From the NCBI RefSeq assembly GCF_002019795.1, contig NZ_KV917381.1:3070068-3134067 (forward strand): a stretch of DNA of 64,000 bases, read 5' to 3'. The notes under the pieces are model-generated. The model was not told the DNA's origin. It made no database searches and saw only the letters and a list, made by a program, of their open reading frames with translations. Positions 1-8,155 of the stretch are shown here, piece after piece. The position numbers were made by a program, and so were the translations under genes. The DNA is from Bacillus alkalicellulosilyticus (GTDB lineage Bacteria; Bacillota; Bacilli; Bacillales; Bacillaceae_F). Each line of letters opens with the position of its first letter. Positions within the stretch are counted from its first letter, which is position 1.

Positions 1-1020
1 TGATTTTTCATTTCCAGGAATCGGAGAAGCCGCAATAATAACAGTATCATCAGGAGTAATCGTCATTTGACGATGTGCTCCTTTAGCCATGCGAGAAAGA
101 GCACTCATCGATTCCCCTTGGCTTCCTGTCGTTAACACGGTAATTTGCTCAGGTCGATAATCATTTATTTCATCGATTTCAATAAATAAATCATCGGGGG
201 TTTTTAAATACCCTAACTCTCTTGCAATAGTGATGACACGAACCATACTTTTTCCGACAATGGCTACTTTCCTATTCACTGCCACAGCGGCTTTAATGAC
301 TGACTGTATTCTATGTACATTAGATGCAAATGTCGTTACTATGATTCGACCTTTTGTCTTTTGAAAGACATCAGCAATTCCTTGTCCTATTACAGTTTCT
401 GAAACTGTAGCACCAGGTCGCTCCGCATTGGTACTATCTGATAACAAACAAAGAACACCACGGTCGCCATAAGAAGCCATTTTTCCTAGTTCTGCATGTT
501 TTCCATCAACAGGTGTTTGATCAAACTTAAAGTCTCCTGTATGAACAATTAGCCCTTGAGAGGTCTCAATTACAACTCCGACCGAATCAGGGATACTGTG
601 ATTAGTTCTAAAAAAAGAGACGTTGGTTTGTCCAACCACTATTTTTGAATTTGAGTCAACAAGCTGCAAAGATACCTTGCCAAAAAGGCCATGTTCTTTC
701 AACTTTTCACCGATTAATCCTAATGTAAGTCTCGTCCCATATACAGGAACATTTAATTTTTGTAGTACATATGGTAAGCCACCAATGTGGTCTTCATGTC
801 CATGCGTAATAACGATTCCTTTTACTCGGTCTTCATTCTCTACTAAATACGAAACATCTGGAATTACAATATCTACCCCAAGCATATCATCATCTGGGAA
901 CATAAGACCTGAGTCAATTACAATAATATCTTCATCCACTTCAACAACATACATGTTTTTCCCTATTTCACCGACTCCACCAAGGGCAAAAACACGAATT
1001 TTCTCTGTAATCTTTGACAA
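1..1020 (-). CDS. rnjB: Ribonuclease J (RNase J2-locus paralogue), 5' part, cut by window edge
   Basis: Metallo-beta-lactamase/beta-CASP ribonuclease that degrades and matures mRNA and rRNA with 5'-3' exo- and endonuclease activity. I translated it from a TTG at 1020, which follows an AGGAGG-type ribosome binding site; 340 codons are present and the C-terminal part lies outside the window. The N-terminal zinc-binding motif HGHEDHIGG is at residues 73-81, and a GSQGES motif sits near residue 299, where RNase J proteins usually have GSQGEP. The position immediately downstream of dapA is that of B. subtilis rnjB (RNase J2). As I recall it, B. subtilis J2 has a degenerate metal motif, whereas this protein has the complete J1-like one. 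The assignment to J2 therefore rests on synteny; functionally it may be an active RNase J. Confidence 0.9.
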   Translation of the reverse strand, partial: MSKITEKIRVFALGGVGEIGKNMYVVEVDEDIIVIDSGLMFPDDDMLGVDIVIPDVSYLVENEDRVKGIVITHGHEDHIGGLPYVLQKLNVPVYGTRLTLGLIGEKLKEHGLFGKVSLQLVDSNSKIVVGQTNVSFFRTNHSIPDSVGVVIETSQGLIVHTGDFKFDQTPVDGKHAELGKMASYGDRGVLCLLSDSTNAERPGATVSETVIGQGIADVFQKTKGRIIVTTFASNVHRIQSVIKAAVAVNRKVAIVGKSMVRVITIARELGYLKTPDDLFIEIDEINDYRPEQITVLTTGSQGESMSALSRMAKGAHRQMTITPDDTVIIAASPIPGNEKS

Positions 1021-1360
1021 TGTTAGTTCCTCCTATATTAACTTTTCAAATAACAATTTTCCGCATAATCCTTATTCTATTTCCAATATTTAATTTAACC
1101 CGGCCAACTATAAATAAAATACTGGAGTCACCGATTAAAGAAAAGCATAAGATTGCACCCGAACTAATCACTTGATTGTAGTATAACTTAATTTTCAATT
1201 GAAACACAAGAGCAAGTTATGAGGGCTCTGAAAAAGTTCAGTTTATAACTTTCAGCTTCCAACTATTCAACCTTTATTTTCTCCAAAACCGACTGATTAT
1301 TTCAGGGTAATAGGAATAAATAAAAAAAATACGCCATACGATTAACGTATGACGTATTTT
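1021..1360 (-). other. Intergenic region between dapA and rnjB
   Basis: About 340 bases without a gene. It begins (in transcription order) with the dapA terminator at 1324-1362, then has a predicted sigma-A promoter at 1180-1209 and the rnjB leader and ribosome binding site. A plus-strand reading frame from about 623 to 1093 is only the antisense shadow of rnjB running into this gap. I see no other recognisable element. Confidence 0.6.
1180..1209 (-). promoter_or_regulatory. Predicted sigma-A promoter for rnjB
   Basis: On the minus strand, a -35-like TTGTGT (1204-1209) and a -10 TATACT (1180-1185) are separated by 18 bases. The -10 matches five of six consensus positions. It lies downstream of the dapA terminator and about 160 bases before the rnjB start, so it would give rnjB its own transcript. 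Prediction only. Confidence 0.4.
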
Positions 1361-1362
1361 TT
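1324..1362 (-). terminator. Intrinsic terminator after dapA
   Basis: A near-perfect inverted repeat (17-base arms, one mismatch, five-base loop) starts at the dapA stop codon. The arms are A-rich on one side and U-rich on the other, so the minus-strand RNA ends in a run of U. It closes the dpa-asd-dapG-dapA unit. Confidence 0.8.
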
Positions 1363-2251
1363 ATTGTAATAGTTGGAGTAAATGGTCTCTTTCAGTTCTT
1401 GTTAGTGGAATTAAAGGCAATCTAACACTTCCAACATCTAACCCTTTTATTTGTAATGCTGCTTTTACACAGGTAGGGTTTGGAGCTAGGAACAAGCCTT
1501 TCATAATCGGCAACAGCTGTCGATGGTAGGCAGCTGCCTGTTGAGGCTGACCTGCGTAAAACGCATCAATCATGCTCTTCATTTCATTTCCGATAATGTG
1601 GGAAGATACAGAGACAACACCAGTTGCTCCAATGGCTAGTGCTGGTAATGTTAAGCTATCATCACCACTATATAACGAAAATTGGTCACCTGTGTTCTCA
1701 ATAATCGTTGACATTTGTTCTAAGTCACCACTCGCCTCTTTGATGGAAACGATATTAGCTACTTTCGACAGTTCGATTACCGTATCTGCCGTCATATTCA
1801 CAACAGATCTTCCTGGTATGTTATAAAGCATAACAGGTAGGTTGGTTTCGTTTGCAATTGCTGTGAAATGTTCTATCATGCCTTTTTGAGAAGGTTTATT
1901 ATAATAAGGTGTAACGGCCATAATGCCGTCTACTCCTAATGCTTCCGCCTTTTTTGTTAATTCAACAGAAGCATACGTATTATTATTACCTGTTCCGGCT
2001 ATGATAGGAACTCTACCATCTACCACTTTGACAACGTGACCAAAAAGAGCCAACTTCTCTTCCGTCGTTAGTGTCGGAGATTCTCCCGTTGTTCCGCCGA
2101 CAACTAGCGCTTCTGTTCCATTATCTATTAAATACTCCGTTAACTTCGTTGTTTTAGTAAAGTCAATGTTTCCTTTATGGTCAAAAGGAGTAACCATTGC
2201 TGTTAGAACCTGACCAAAGTTCACTTCATTCAACTCCTTTACTAAGGACAT
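1361..2251 (-). CDS. dapA: 4-hydroxy-tetrahydrodipicolinate synthase
   Basis: Condenses aspartate semialdehyde with pyruvate, the first committed step of the diaminopimelate/lysine branch; in sporulating cells the product also feeds dipicolinate synthesis. The 296-residue length is normal for this class I aldolase family. GGTTGES lies at residues 52-58, the catalytic tyrosine of YNIPGR at 143, and the Schiff-base lysine of SIKEAS at 171. It follows dapG after seven bases and is the last gene of the asd-dapG-dapA cluster before a terminator. All catalytic residues I looked for are present. Confidence 0.97.
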   Translation of the reverse strand: MSLVKELNEVNFGQVLTAMVTPFDHKGNIDFTKTTKLTEYLIDNGTEALVVGGTTGESPTLTTEEKLALFGHVVKVVDGRVPIIAGTGNNNTYASVELTKKAEALGVDGIMAVTPYYNKPSQKGMIEHFTAIANETNLPVMLYNIPGRSVVNMTADTVIELSKVANIVSIKEASGDLEQMSTIIENTGDQFSLYSGDDSLTLPALAIGATGVVSVSSHIIGNEMKSMIDAFYAGQPQQAAAYHRQLLPIMKGLFLAPNPTCVKAALQIKGLDVGSVRLPLIPLTRTERDHLLQLLQ

Positions 2252-2258
2252 ACCTCGC

Positions 2259-3494
2259 TTATTCTTGGATGCTTTTCATTTGACCATCTTTCGTTAATTG
2301 AAACATATCATGAAGGGCATTAACGGCCTTCACCATGTCATCCCCTTTAACTAATACCCAAATCGTTGTATGTGAGTCTGCTGACTGGAGAATTTGAATA
2401 TTTTCCTTTGATAACGCCCCTACGATTTTAGCCGTTACACCAGGTACCCCTGTCATTCCAGCTCCAACCGCTGAAACTTTTGCACAGTTTTTAGTAGCTA
2501 TTGGCTCATAACCCATTCCCGTAAGAATTTCTATCGCTCTATCAGCCACTTCATCTAGTACTGTGTATACGACACCCATTGGATTAATGTTAATAAAATC
2601 CACACTTATTTTCTCGCTAGCCATCGCCTTAAATACTTTTTCTTGGAGATCGAATTGGCCTTCTTTAGCTAGCACTTTTATTTGTGTGACACCAGATAGA
2701 TGTGCAATTCCAGTTAATAATCGGTCTTGGATATGGTCATTTACGGCTTCTGTTACTTTAGAAGTTACAAGGGTTCCTTTTGAATCTGAGTATGTTGAAC
2801 GAATATGAATTGGAATTTTAGCCTGCATTGCGATTTCAACGGCTCTTGGATGAATCACCTTAGCTCCTTGATGGGCCATATGACTAATTTCTTGATAGGT
2901 GACAGTTGATAGTGGTCTTGCATCAGCTACAATCCTTGGATCTGCCGTCATCACACCTTCAACATCTGTAAAGATATCAACCCACTCGGCATTAAGGGCT
3001 GCTCCAAGAGCTGTCGCAGAGGTATCACTACCTCCACGACCTAACGTCGTAATCTCCCCTGAATGGGATTGCCCTTGGAATCCAGCTACAACTACTACAT
3101 CAACTTTCTCTAATGCCTTCAGTAGTGGGCCGATTTTCATTTCTAAGATACTTGCATTAGAAAATTCATCGTTTGTTCTAAAGCCTGCCTGAGCCCCTGT
3201 CATAGCTATCGCGCGAAGATCTAGAGACGATAATAAATTTGAGAAGACAACTGAAGAGATGACTTCTCCACAAGAAACAAGAAGGTCTTGCTCCCGCTTT
3301 CCAAGCGTTTGTGTGTCAACTAAACTAAGCAATGTATCCGTAGCATAAGGATCACCACTTCTTCCCATTGCTGATACGACAACCACAACTTTATAGCCAT
3401 CTGTCACTGCTTTTTTCACATGGTTTGCTGCTAATGCTCGTGTCTCTTCATCCTTGACAGAAGTGCCTCCAAATTTTTGAACGATTAGTTTCAT
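2259..3494 (-). CDS. dapG: Aspartate kinase I (diaminopimelate-sensitive type)
   Basis: Phosphorylates aspartate, the entry step to the lysine, threonine, methionine and diaminopimelate pathways. The 411-residue protein has the kinase signature KFGGTS at residues 7-12, a GRGGSDTSA motif near residue 153, and a C-terminal half (from about 265) with two ACT-type regulatory domains. The symbol dapG follows from its position between asd and dapA, as in B. subtilis, where this isoenzyme is inhibited by meso-diaminopimelate. The inhibitor specificity here is inferred from synteny and not visible in the sequence. Confidence 0.95.
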   Translation of the reverse strand: MKLIVQKFGGTSVKDEETRALAANHVKKAVTDGYKVVVVVSAMGRSGDPYATDTLLSLVDTQTLGKREQDLLVSCGEVISSVVFSNLLSSLDLRAIAMTGAQAGFRTNDEFSNASILEMKIGPLLKALEKVDVVVVAGFQGQSHSGEITTLGRGGSDTSATALGAALNAEWVDIFTDVEGVMTADPRIVADARPLSTVTYQEISHMAHQGAKVIHPRAVEIAMQAKIPIHIRSTYSDSKGTLVTSKVTEAVNDHIQDRLLTGIAHLSGVTQIKVLAKEGQFDLQEKVFKAMASEKISVDFININPMGVVYTVLDEVADRAIEILTGMGYEPIATKNCAKVSAVGAGMTGVPGVTAKIVGALSKENIQILQSADSHTTIWVLVKGDDMVKAVNALHDMFQLTKDGQMKSIQE

Positions 3495-3510
3495 ATGACA
3501 CCTACTTTTT

Positions 3511-4557
3511 TTACTTCAGTAATTGTAATTTCACCAAGCTTTCAGCAATTTGAACTGAATTCCATGCTGCCCCTTTTAATAAATTGTCAGATACAACCCA
3601 CAAATGAAAACCATTGTCGCGGTCTAAATCTTTTCGGATACGTCCAACAAATACATCATTTTTTCCAACGCTTGTTGTTGCCATTGGGTATACTTGATTA
3701 CTTGGGTCATCTTGTAATGTAACGCCTGGGGCATTAGCTAATAGATTTCTAACTTCCTCAACTGAAGCTCCACCTTGCTCCGTTTCGATATAAACTGATT
3801 CTGAATGTCCTGTTTCTACAGGAAGTCTGACACACGTTGCCGCTACTTCTAAGTCACTCATGTGCATAATTTTTTTTGTCTCATTTATCATTTTCATTTC
3901 CTCAAATGTATATCCGTTGTCTTGGAATAAATCAATTTGAGGAATCGCATTAAATGCAATTTGGTAATGCTTTTTATCTCCACCAACCGGTAAAATTTCC
4001 GGTGTAACTTCTTTTCCTTCAAGAATTGCCTTTGATTGGTCTTTCATTTCATTAATTGCATTAAGTCCAGCACCTGAAACGGCTTGGTACGTTGAAACAA
4101 CAACTTTTTTCAAACCATACTGTTCTCGTAACGGCTCAAGTGCAACCACCATTTGAATTGTTGAGCAGTTAGGGTTAGCGATAATCCCATTATGCTCATG
4201 CAAGTCTGCTTCATTTACTTCTGGAACGACTAACGGTACATTTTCGTCCATTCGAAACGCACTTGTGTTATCTACACAAATCGCACCACGTTTTACTGCC
4301 TCAGGTGCAAGTTCTTTAGAAACCGAACCACCCGCACTAAATAAAGCTAATTGAACTCCTTCAAACGCCTCAGGTGTTGCCTCCTGAACCGTAATCTGTT
4401 CTCCTTTATACGTAACTGTTTTACCAGCTGAACGTTTTGATGAAAGTAAGCTAAGTTTTGAGATTGGAAAGTTTCTTTCTTCCAGTGTTTTTAACATCTG
4501 TTGACCTACTGCACCTGTTGCACCAACTACTGCTACATGAAAACCTTGTTCTACCAT
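3511..4557 (-). CDS. asd: Aspartate-semialdehyde dehydrogenase
   Basis: Reduces aspartyl phosphate to aspartate semialdehyde with NADPH. I place the start at the ATG at 4557 (348 residues) and not at an upstream TTG, because GGGAG lies ten bases before the ATG. The Rossmann motif GATGAVG is at residues 12-18, the active-site cysteine of NPNCST at 131 and the catalytic histidine of TGHSES at 251. It lies 16 bases upstream of dapG. A predicted promoter and a paired inverted repeat in the 130-base gap behind dpaB suggest that asd-dapG-dapA can be expressed apart from the sporulation-specific dpaAB genes. Confidence 0.96.
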   Translation of the reverse strand: MVEQGFHVAVVGATGAVGQQMLKTLEERNFPISKLSLLSSKRSAGKTVTYKGEQITVQEATPEAFEGVQLALFSAGGSVSKELAPEAVKRGAICVDNTSAFRMDENVPLVVPEVNEADLHEHNGIIANPNCSTIQMVVALEPLREQYGLKKVVVSTYQAVSGAGLNAINEMKDQSKAILEGKEVTPEILPVGGDKKHYQIAFNAIPQIDLFQDNGYTFEEMKMINETKKIMHMSDLEVAATCVRLPVETGHSESVYIETEQGGASVEEVRNLLANAPGVTLQDDPSNQVYPMATTSVGKNDVFVGRIRKDLDRDNGFHLWVVSDNLLKGAAWNSVQIAESLVKLQLLK

Positions 4558-4646
4558 GAATACCCGTTCTCCCTTCAATCTTTCAGTTTAATAGTTATAG
4601 AGTTTATCCTCTATTTTATCACACTTTCTGCAAATACCACTATTAA

Positions 4647-4675
4647 ACTTTACGGGATTTTTGACTATTTGGCAA
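4647..4675 (-). promoter_or_regulatory. Predicted sigma-A promoter for asd-dapG-dapA
   Basis: TTGCCA (4670-4675) and TAAAGT (4647-4652) are separated by exactly 17 bases on the minus strand, in the gap between dpaB and asd. The -35 matches five of six and the -10 four of six consensus positions. A vegetative promoter here would make biological sense, because dpaAB are mother-cell sporulation genes while asd-dapG-dapA are needed for growth. Confidence 0.45.
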
Positions 4676-4689
4676 CTTGGTAAAAACGC

Positions 4690-5289
4690 TTAATCCTTGT
4701 ATTTTTCAACTAATACCGGCTGATATTGGTAACCTTCTATAGCTGCCTTAACCGTATCCGGTAATGCTTCCATTCTCGCTACAAGAGAGTTTGGCTTTTT
4801 GAAAGGATTATCCTGACCAAAAGGGATAAAATATATATTTTTTGTTGCCATCAATTTCATCACGTTCATGCCGTTTAACCCTAATGCATCATTTGTTGAA
4901 ATCCCAAGGACAACTGGGTTTCCTGAACGTAACGTGGCTTTTGCTCCCATTAATACAGGTGAATCCGTCAACGCGTTTGCCAGTTTACTTGTAGAGTTTC
5001 CTGTTAAAGGTGCAATAACCATACAATCTAGAGGGGTTTTCGGTCCGAACGGTTCAGCTTTTACAATTGAGTCAACAATTGGTTCAGGTGTAATAGCTCG
5101 AACTCGTTCTAACCAGTCTTCACTTTTCCCAAACTTTGTATCAGTAGTCATTACGGTGTGACTTACGAACGGAGTGACTTTTGCTCCTAGTTCCACTAAC
5201 TTTTTCATTTGTGGCAATACAGCGCCGTACGTACAATGGGATCCCGTCAATCCAAAACCAATATGCTTTCCTTCTAATGATAGAGTCAT
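4690..5289 (-). CDS. dpaB: Dipicolinate synthase subunit B
   Basis: Flavoprotein-like subunit of dipicolinate synthase, which converts the dapA product to dipicolinic acid for the spore core. The 199-residue protein has an N-terminal flavoprotein fold start (GFGLTGSHCTYG, residues 11-22) and matches SpoVFB in length. It follows dpaA after 23 bases and precedes asd. Expression is probably from the sigma-K-type promoter upstream of dpaA. It acts in the mother cell late in sporulation, by analogy with B. subtilis. Confidence 0.95.
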   Translation of the reverse strand: MTLSLEGKHIGFGLTGSHCTYGAVLPQMKKLVELGAKVTPFVSHTVMTTDTKFGKSEDWLERVRAITPEPIVDSIVKAEPFGPKTPLDCMVIAPLTGNSTSKLANALTDSPVLMGAKATLRSGNPVVLGISTNDALGLNGMNVMKLMATKNIYFIPFGQDNPFKKPNSLVARMEALPDTVKAAIEGYQYQPVLVEKYKD

Positions 5290-5312
5290 GACCCGCTCAT
5301 CCTCCTTTTTGT

Positions 5313-6188
5313 TTATCCATCTTTTAATAATTGAGCCAATACTTTTGCTAAAATTTGCCCTGCCGTTTTTGGCGCGACAATTCCTGGTAAGCCTGGGGCA
5401 AGTAACGCTTTAATCCCTCGCTTCTCTGCATAGCGAAAATCGGTTCCTCCCGGCTTTGAAGCTAAATCTATAATTAAAGCATTTGCTGGCATATTCGCAA
5501 TCACATCTGCTGAAATAACAGGTGCCGGAATGGTATTAATAACAATATCAACATCACTAACTTCATTTACAATATTCGAAGTATCAAATGGGGTGAATCC
5601 CATTTCTGTGATTCTTGCGATATGTTTTGTCTCTCTTGCTCCGACTTTTACATTTGCTCCTAATGCATCGAATGTTCTAGCGACTGACATACCGACTCTC
5701 CCAAAACCTAAGACCACAATATTGGAACTATGAATGGTAATGTCAGTATGTTGAATAGCCATCATTACTGTACCTTCCACTGTTGGGATGGAATTATATA
5801 TCGCAATATCATCTCGTTCCAATAATTTGACTAATTTTCGGTCAGCTTCTTTCGCACAAGAAGTTAAATAGTCATTACTAATCCCTGTGTAAATCTGACA
5901 ATTCTTTTTCGTTTTTTGTAACAGTTCAGTCGTTATGGTAACTGTTTCATTTGAGAAAATAGTTTCAACTTCTCCTTTTTGGTTCGTTCCACTTACGGGT
6001 AGTAAGATGACATCCACTGTGGAAAAATCAATATTATCAAGCTGTTCTTTGGTTGCCCCCACAAATCCATCATCTAATTGCTCAAATCCCACCATTGAAA
6101 TTTTCGCATCGAGGGTTGATAATTTTCGAATAATCTCTAACTGTCGGGCATCTCCGCCAATAATAACAATGTGCTTTCCTGTAAGCAT
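5313..6188 (-). CDS. dpaA: Dipicolinate synthase subunit A
   Basis: NAD(P)-dependent dehydrogenase-like subunit of dipicolinate synthase (SpoVFA). At 291 residues it is close to the family length. An N-terminal IVIIGGDARQ segment starts the protein, and a Rossmann motif of the form VLGFGRVGMS lies near residue 160, followed by a dehydrogenase-type NAD-binding half. It is the first gene of the dpaAB-asd-dapG-dapA cluster. A sigma-K-like promoter lies about 90 bases upstream, which fits mother-cell expression. Its presence shows that the organism makes dipicolinate-containing endospores. Confidence 0.96.
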   Translation of the reverse strand: MLTGKHIVIIGGDARQLEIIRKLSTLDAKISMVGFEQLDDGFVGATKEQLDNIDFSTVDVILLPVSGTNQKGEVETIFSNETVTITTELLQKTKKNCQIYTGISNDYLTSCAKEADRKLVKLLERDDIAIYNSIPTVEGTVMMAIQHTDITIHSSNIVVLGFGRVGMSVARTFDALGANVKVGARETKHIARITEMGFTPFDTSNIVNEVSDVDIVINTIPAPVISADVIANMPANALIIDLASKPGGTDFRYAEKRGIKALLAPGLPGIVAPKTAGQILAKVLAQLLKDG

Positions 6189-6275
6189 CTATGTTTCTCC
6201 CCTTTCACCTTGGAGTTTTATAAGTTTTGTAACATAAAATAGTAGGGGATCCAACTACTTAAGTGATTTCATCTT

Positions 6276-6304
6276 TAGCATATGTTAGAGCATATCATTA
6301 GGTG
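6276..6304 (-). promoter_or_regulatory. Predicted sigma-K promoter for dpaA-dpaB
   Basis: On the minus strand, CACC (6301-6304) and CATATGCTA (6276-6284) are 16 bases apart. This fits the sigma-K consensus (mACm, 16-17 bases, CATAnnnTA) at every specified base. B. subtilis spoVFA is known to be transcribed by sigma-K RNA polymerase in the mother cell. The start point would fall about 80 bases before the dpaA ATG. Confidence 0.6.
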
Positions 6305-6324
6305 AATGTTTATAAACAAAAGCA

Positions 6325-6397
6325 CGAGCGGAAGGCCAATGCACCTTAGCTCGAGGCAATGGAGTGAGTATCTTTTCACTGAGGAAAAGAACAGTGA
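6325..6397. other. Two-hairpin structured element upstream of dpaA
   Basis: Two adjacent hairpins: one with CGAGC/GCTCG outer and AAGG/CCTT inner stems (6325-6353), and one with TCACTG/CAGTGA arms (6376-6397). They lie between the ymxH terminator and the dpaA promoter, in sequence visibly richer in GC than the surroundings. It could be a dispersed intergenic repeat, a small RNA or a protein-binding region. One copy alone cannot decide. Confidence 0.3.
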
Positions 6398-6420
6398 TTA
6401 CGGAGTATAAAAACACAAAT

Positions 6421-6458
6421 AAACACGCCTCTGAGAAATAATACTCAAAGGCGTGTTT
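6421..6458 (-). terminator. Intrinsic terminator after ymxH
   Basis: Arms AAACACGCCT (6421-6430) and its complement (6449-6458) form a ten-base-pair stem, extended in the loop by TGAG/CTCA. A U-rich stretch follows on the minus strand. It separates ymxH from the dpa cluster. Confidence 0.75.
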
Positions 6459-6503
6459 TACAGTTAACTCTTATTTATCTCTGTATGTTAATTTAGTACA
6501 GTG

Positions 6504-6755
6504 TTATTCGTCACCATCAACATCAATAATAATCATATCAGTACCAATTTTAACGATTTGTTTCCAATAGACCGTGACTTCTTTTTCTTTTTTTCCAAAG
6601 CCAAACCATTTCATTGTCGGGATAATAAACGCTTCAATTTGACCTGTCTTTTCGTTGATAACTAAATCAGTTTGACCAAGGACTCCTAGTCGCTCACCCT
6701 TTTGATAGTCGACGATTTCTTTACCACTAATTTCGCTTAATCTCATTTTGCTCAC
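6504..6755 (-). CDS. ymxH: YlmC/YmxH family sporulation protein (PRC-barrel)
   Basis: An 83-residue protein of the small YlmC/YmxH family, which has a single PRC-barrel-like domain (MRLSEISGKEIVD start; residues 4-80 cover the whole domain). The molecular function is not established. The place between the zinc protease gene mlpA and the dipicolinate genes matches B. subtilis ymxH. It is flanked by terminators on both sides (6815-6855 and 6421-6458), so it appears to be transcribed alone, although I saw no convincing promoter in the 60 bases upstream. Confidence 0.88.
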   Translation of the reverse strand: MSKMRLSEISGKEIVDYQKGERLGVLGQTDLVINEKTGQIEAFIIPTMKWFGFGKKEKEVTVYWKQIVKIGTDMIIIDVDGDE

Positions 6756-6814
6756 TCTCCTTGTTGTAAATGGACAGATTCCCTTATTTACTTCATATGA
6801 AGAAATGAGTTAAA

Positions 6815-6855
6815 AAAGACTTAAAAAAGTTTGAATTCAACTTTTTTAAGTCTTT
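6815..6855 (-). terminator. Intrinsic terminator after mlpA
   Basis: A perfect 17-base-pair inverted repeat with a seven-base loop lies in the gap between mlpA and ymxH. The arms carry A and T runs on both sides, so it could terminate in both directions. On the minus strand it ends mlpA transcription. Confidence 0.82.
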
Positions 6856-6896
6856 GTATACTATACGTTCTATAATCATCATTCAATACAAGGCTA

Positions 6897-8135
6897 TTAC
6901 TGGACACCTTCAGGTAAATTGCCACTTGGACTAATAAGTGATAGTGAAGGCGTATGACGAAACAGTTCTTCAGCCAATGAATTGACATCGTCTAACGTAA
7001 CTTTGTTAATTTCCTCAATAATTTCATCAAGGGTACGATGTCGACCTAACAACAATTCATTTTTTCCATTTCGACTCATTCGGCTGTTGGTGCTTTCTAG
7101 ACTTAGCATTAAATTTCCTTTTAGTTGTTCTTTTCCATTTGCTAATTCTTTTTCAGACATTCCTGTTGCCGCTAACTTTTGTGTTGTTTCTTGAATGGAT
7201 TGATATAATTCATCCAATTGATGTGGTGCCGTCCCAGCGTAAATTGTCAATAGTCCATCATCTTGGTATGCCGAGTGATAAGAAAAGACCGAATAAGCAA
7301 GGCCACGTTTTTCACGAATTTCTTGAAATAGACGGCTACTCATGCTACCACCAAGTAAATTATTTAACAACACAAGCGGGTACATTTTTTGATTGCCAAT
7401 TTCTAACCCTCGGTAGCCTAGGCATAAATGAGCTTGCTCAGTCTCTTTCTTTCTTCCTATTTGTGTCGGTAGAAAGTCTGGAGCAATAACTGCATTTTCT
7501 TTTTTCCGCTTCGGTACTTGAGCAAACACCGCTTTTATCTTCTCAAGTAATGACTCATGAATGTTTCCTGCGACAGAAACAACCACATTTTCAGCGGTAT
7601 AATATCGGTCCATATAATCAACTAGCGTTTCCTTAGTAAATGATGTTAATGTATCGACAGTACCAAGGATAGGGTAGCCTAACGCATGTTCCCCGAAACT
7701 AGCTTTAGATAACATATCATGAATGATATCGTCTGGTGTATCATCGACCATTTTGATTTCTTCAAACACAACATTCTTTTCTTTCTTTAGCTCTTCTTCA
7801 GCAAATGTTGAATTAAAAAACATATCAGACAAAATATCAACAGCAATTTCACCATGTTCATCTAACACTTTTGAGTAATAGCATGTATATTCTTTAGAAG
7901 TAAAAGCATTCACTTGACCGCCAATTCGGTCAAACGATTCTGCAATTTCAGCAGCCGTTCTTGTTGTTGTACCTTTGAAAAACATATGCTCTAAAAAATG
8001 AGAGACTCCGTTTTCTTCTTTGCTTTCAAAGCGTGAGCCTGTACCAATCCATATGCCAAGTGAAATAGATCGAACTGTTGGGATTTCTTCAACTAATACT
8101 CTTAATCCATTTGATAGGTCTATTTTTTGAATCAT
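6897..8135 (-). CDS. mlpA: M16 family zinc metallopeptidase (MlpA/YmxG)
   Basis: Processing-peptidase-like zinc protease of 412 residues. The inverted zinc motif HFLEH is at residues 46-50, with the general base between the two histidines, followed by the two-domain M16B architecture. B. subtilis MlpA (YmxG) has a similar length and the same neighbours; it has been linked to control of extracellular protease production. It follows ylxY after 20 bases, and the two are probably co-transcribed. The motif is intact, so an active peptidase is expected; the natural substrate is unknown. Confidence 0.94.
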   Translation of the reverse strand: MIQKIDLSNGLRVLVEEIPTVRSISLGIWIGTGSRFESKEENGVSHFLEHMFFKGTTTRTAAEIAESFDRIGGQVNAFTSKEYTCYYSKVLDEHGEIAVDILSDMFFNSTFAEEELKKEKNVVFEEIKMVDDTPDDIIHDMLSKASFGEHALGYPILGTVDTLTSFTKETLVDYMDRYYTAENVVVSVAGNIHESLLEKIKAVFAQVPKRKKENAVIAPDFLPTQIGRKKETEQAHLCLGYRGLEIGNQKMYPLVLLNNLLGGSMSSRLFQEIREKRGLAYSVFSYHSAYQDDGLLTIYAGTAPHQLDELYQSIQETTQKLAATGMSEKELANGKEQLKGNLMLSLESTNSRMSRNGKNELLLGRHRTLDEIIEEINKVTLDDVNSLAEELFRHTPSLSLISPSGNLPEGVQ

Positions 8136-8155
8136 TTTAAAAACCCCCCTATATT

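Larger units (their letters stand above)
6189..6503 (-). other. Intergenic region between ymxH and dpaA
   Basis: About 315 bases without a gene. In transcription order it contains the ymxH terminator (6421-6458), a GC-richer stretch with two compact hairpins (6325-6353 and 6376-6397), a sigma-K-like promoter (6276-6304) and the dpaA leader. The two-hairpin stretch has no clear role. Confidence 0.6.

Noticed and set aside
623-1093. Plus-strand reading frame of 156 codons
   Set aside because: It lies antisense to rnjB, has a Ser/Thr/Pro-rich shadow composition, and no family resemblance or ribosome binding site.
4558-4689. Possible lysine riboswitch before asd
   Set aside because: Too short for the approximately 170-base aptamer and without its core; only a paired inverted repeat and a promoter are supported.
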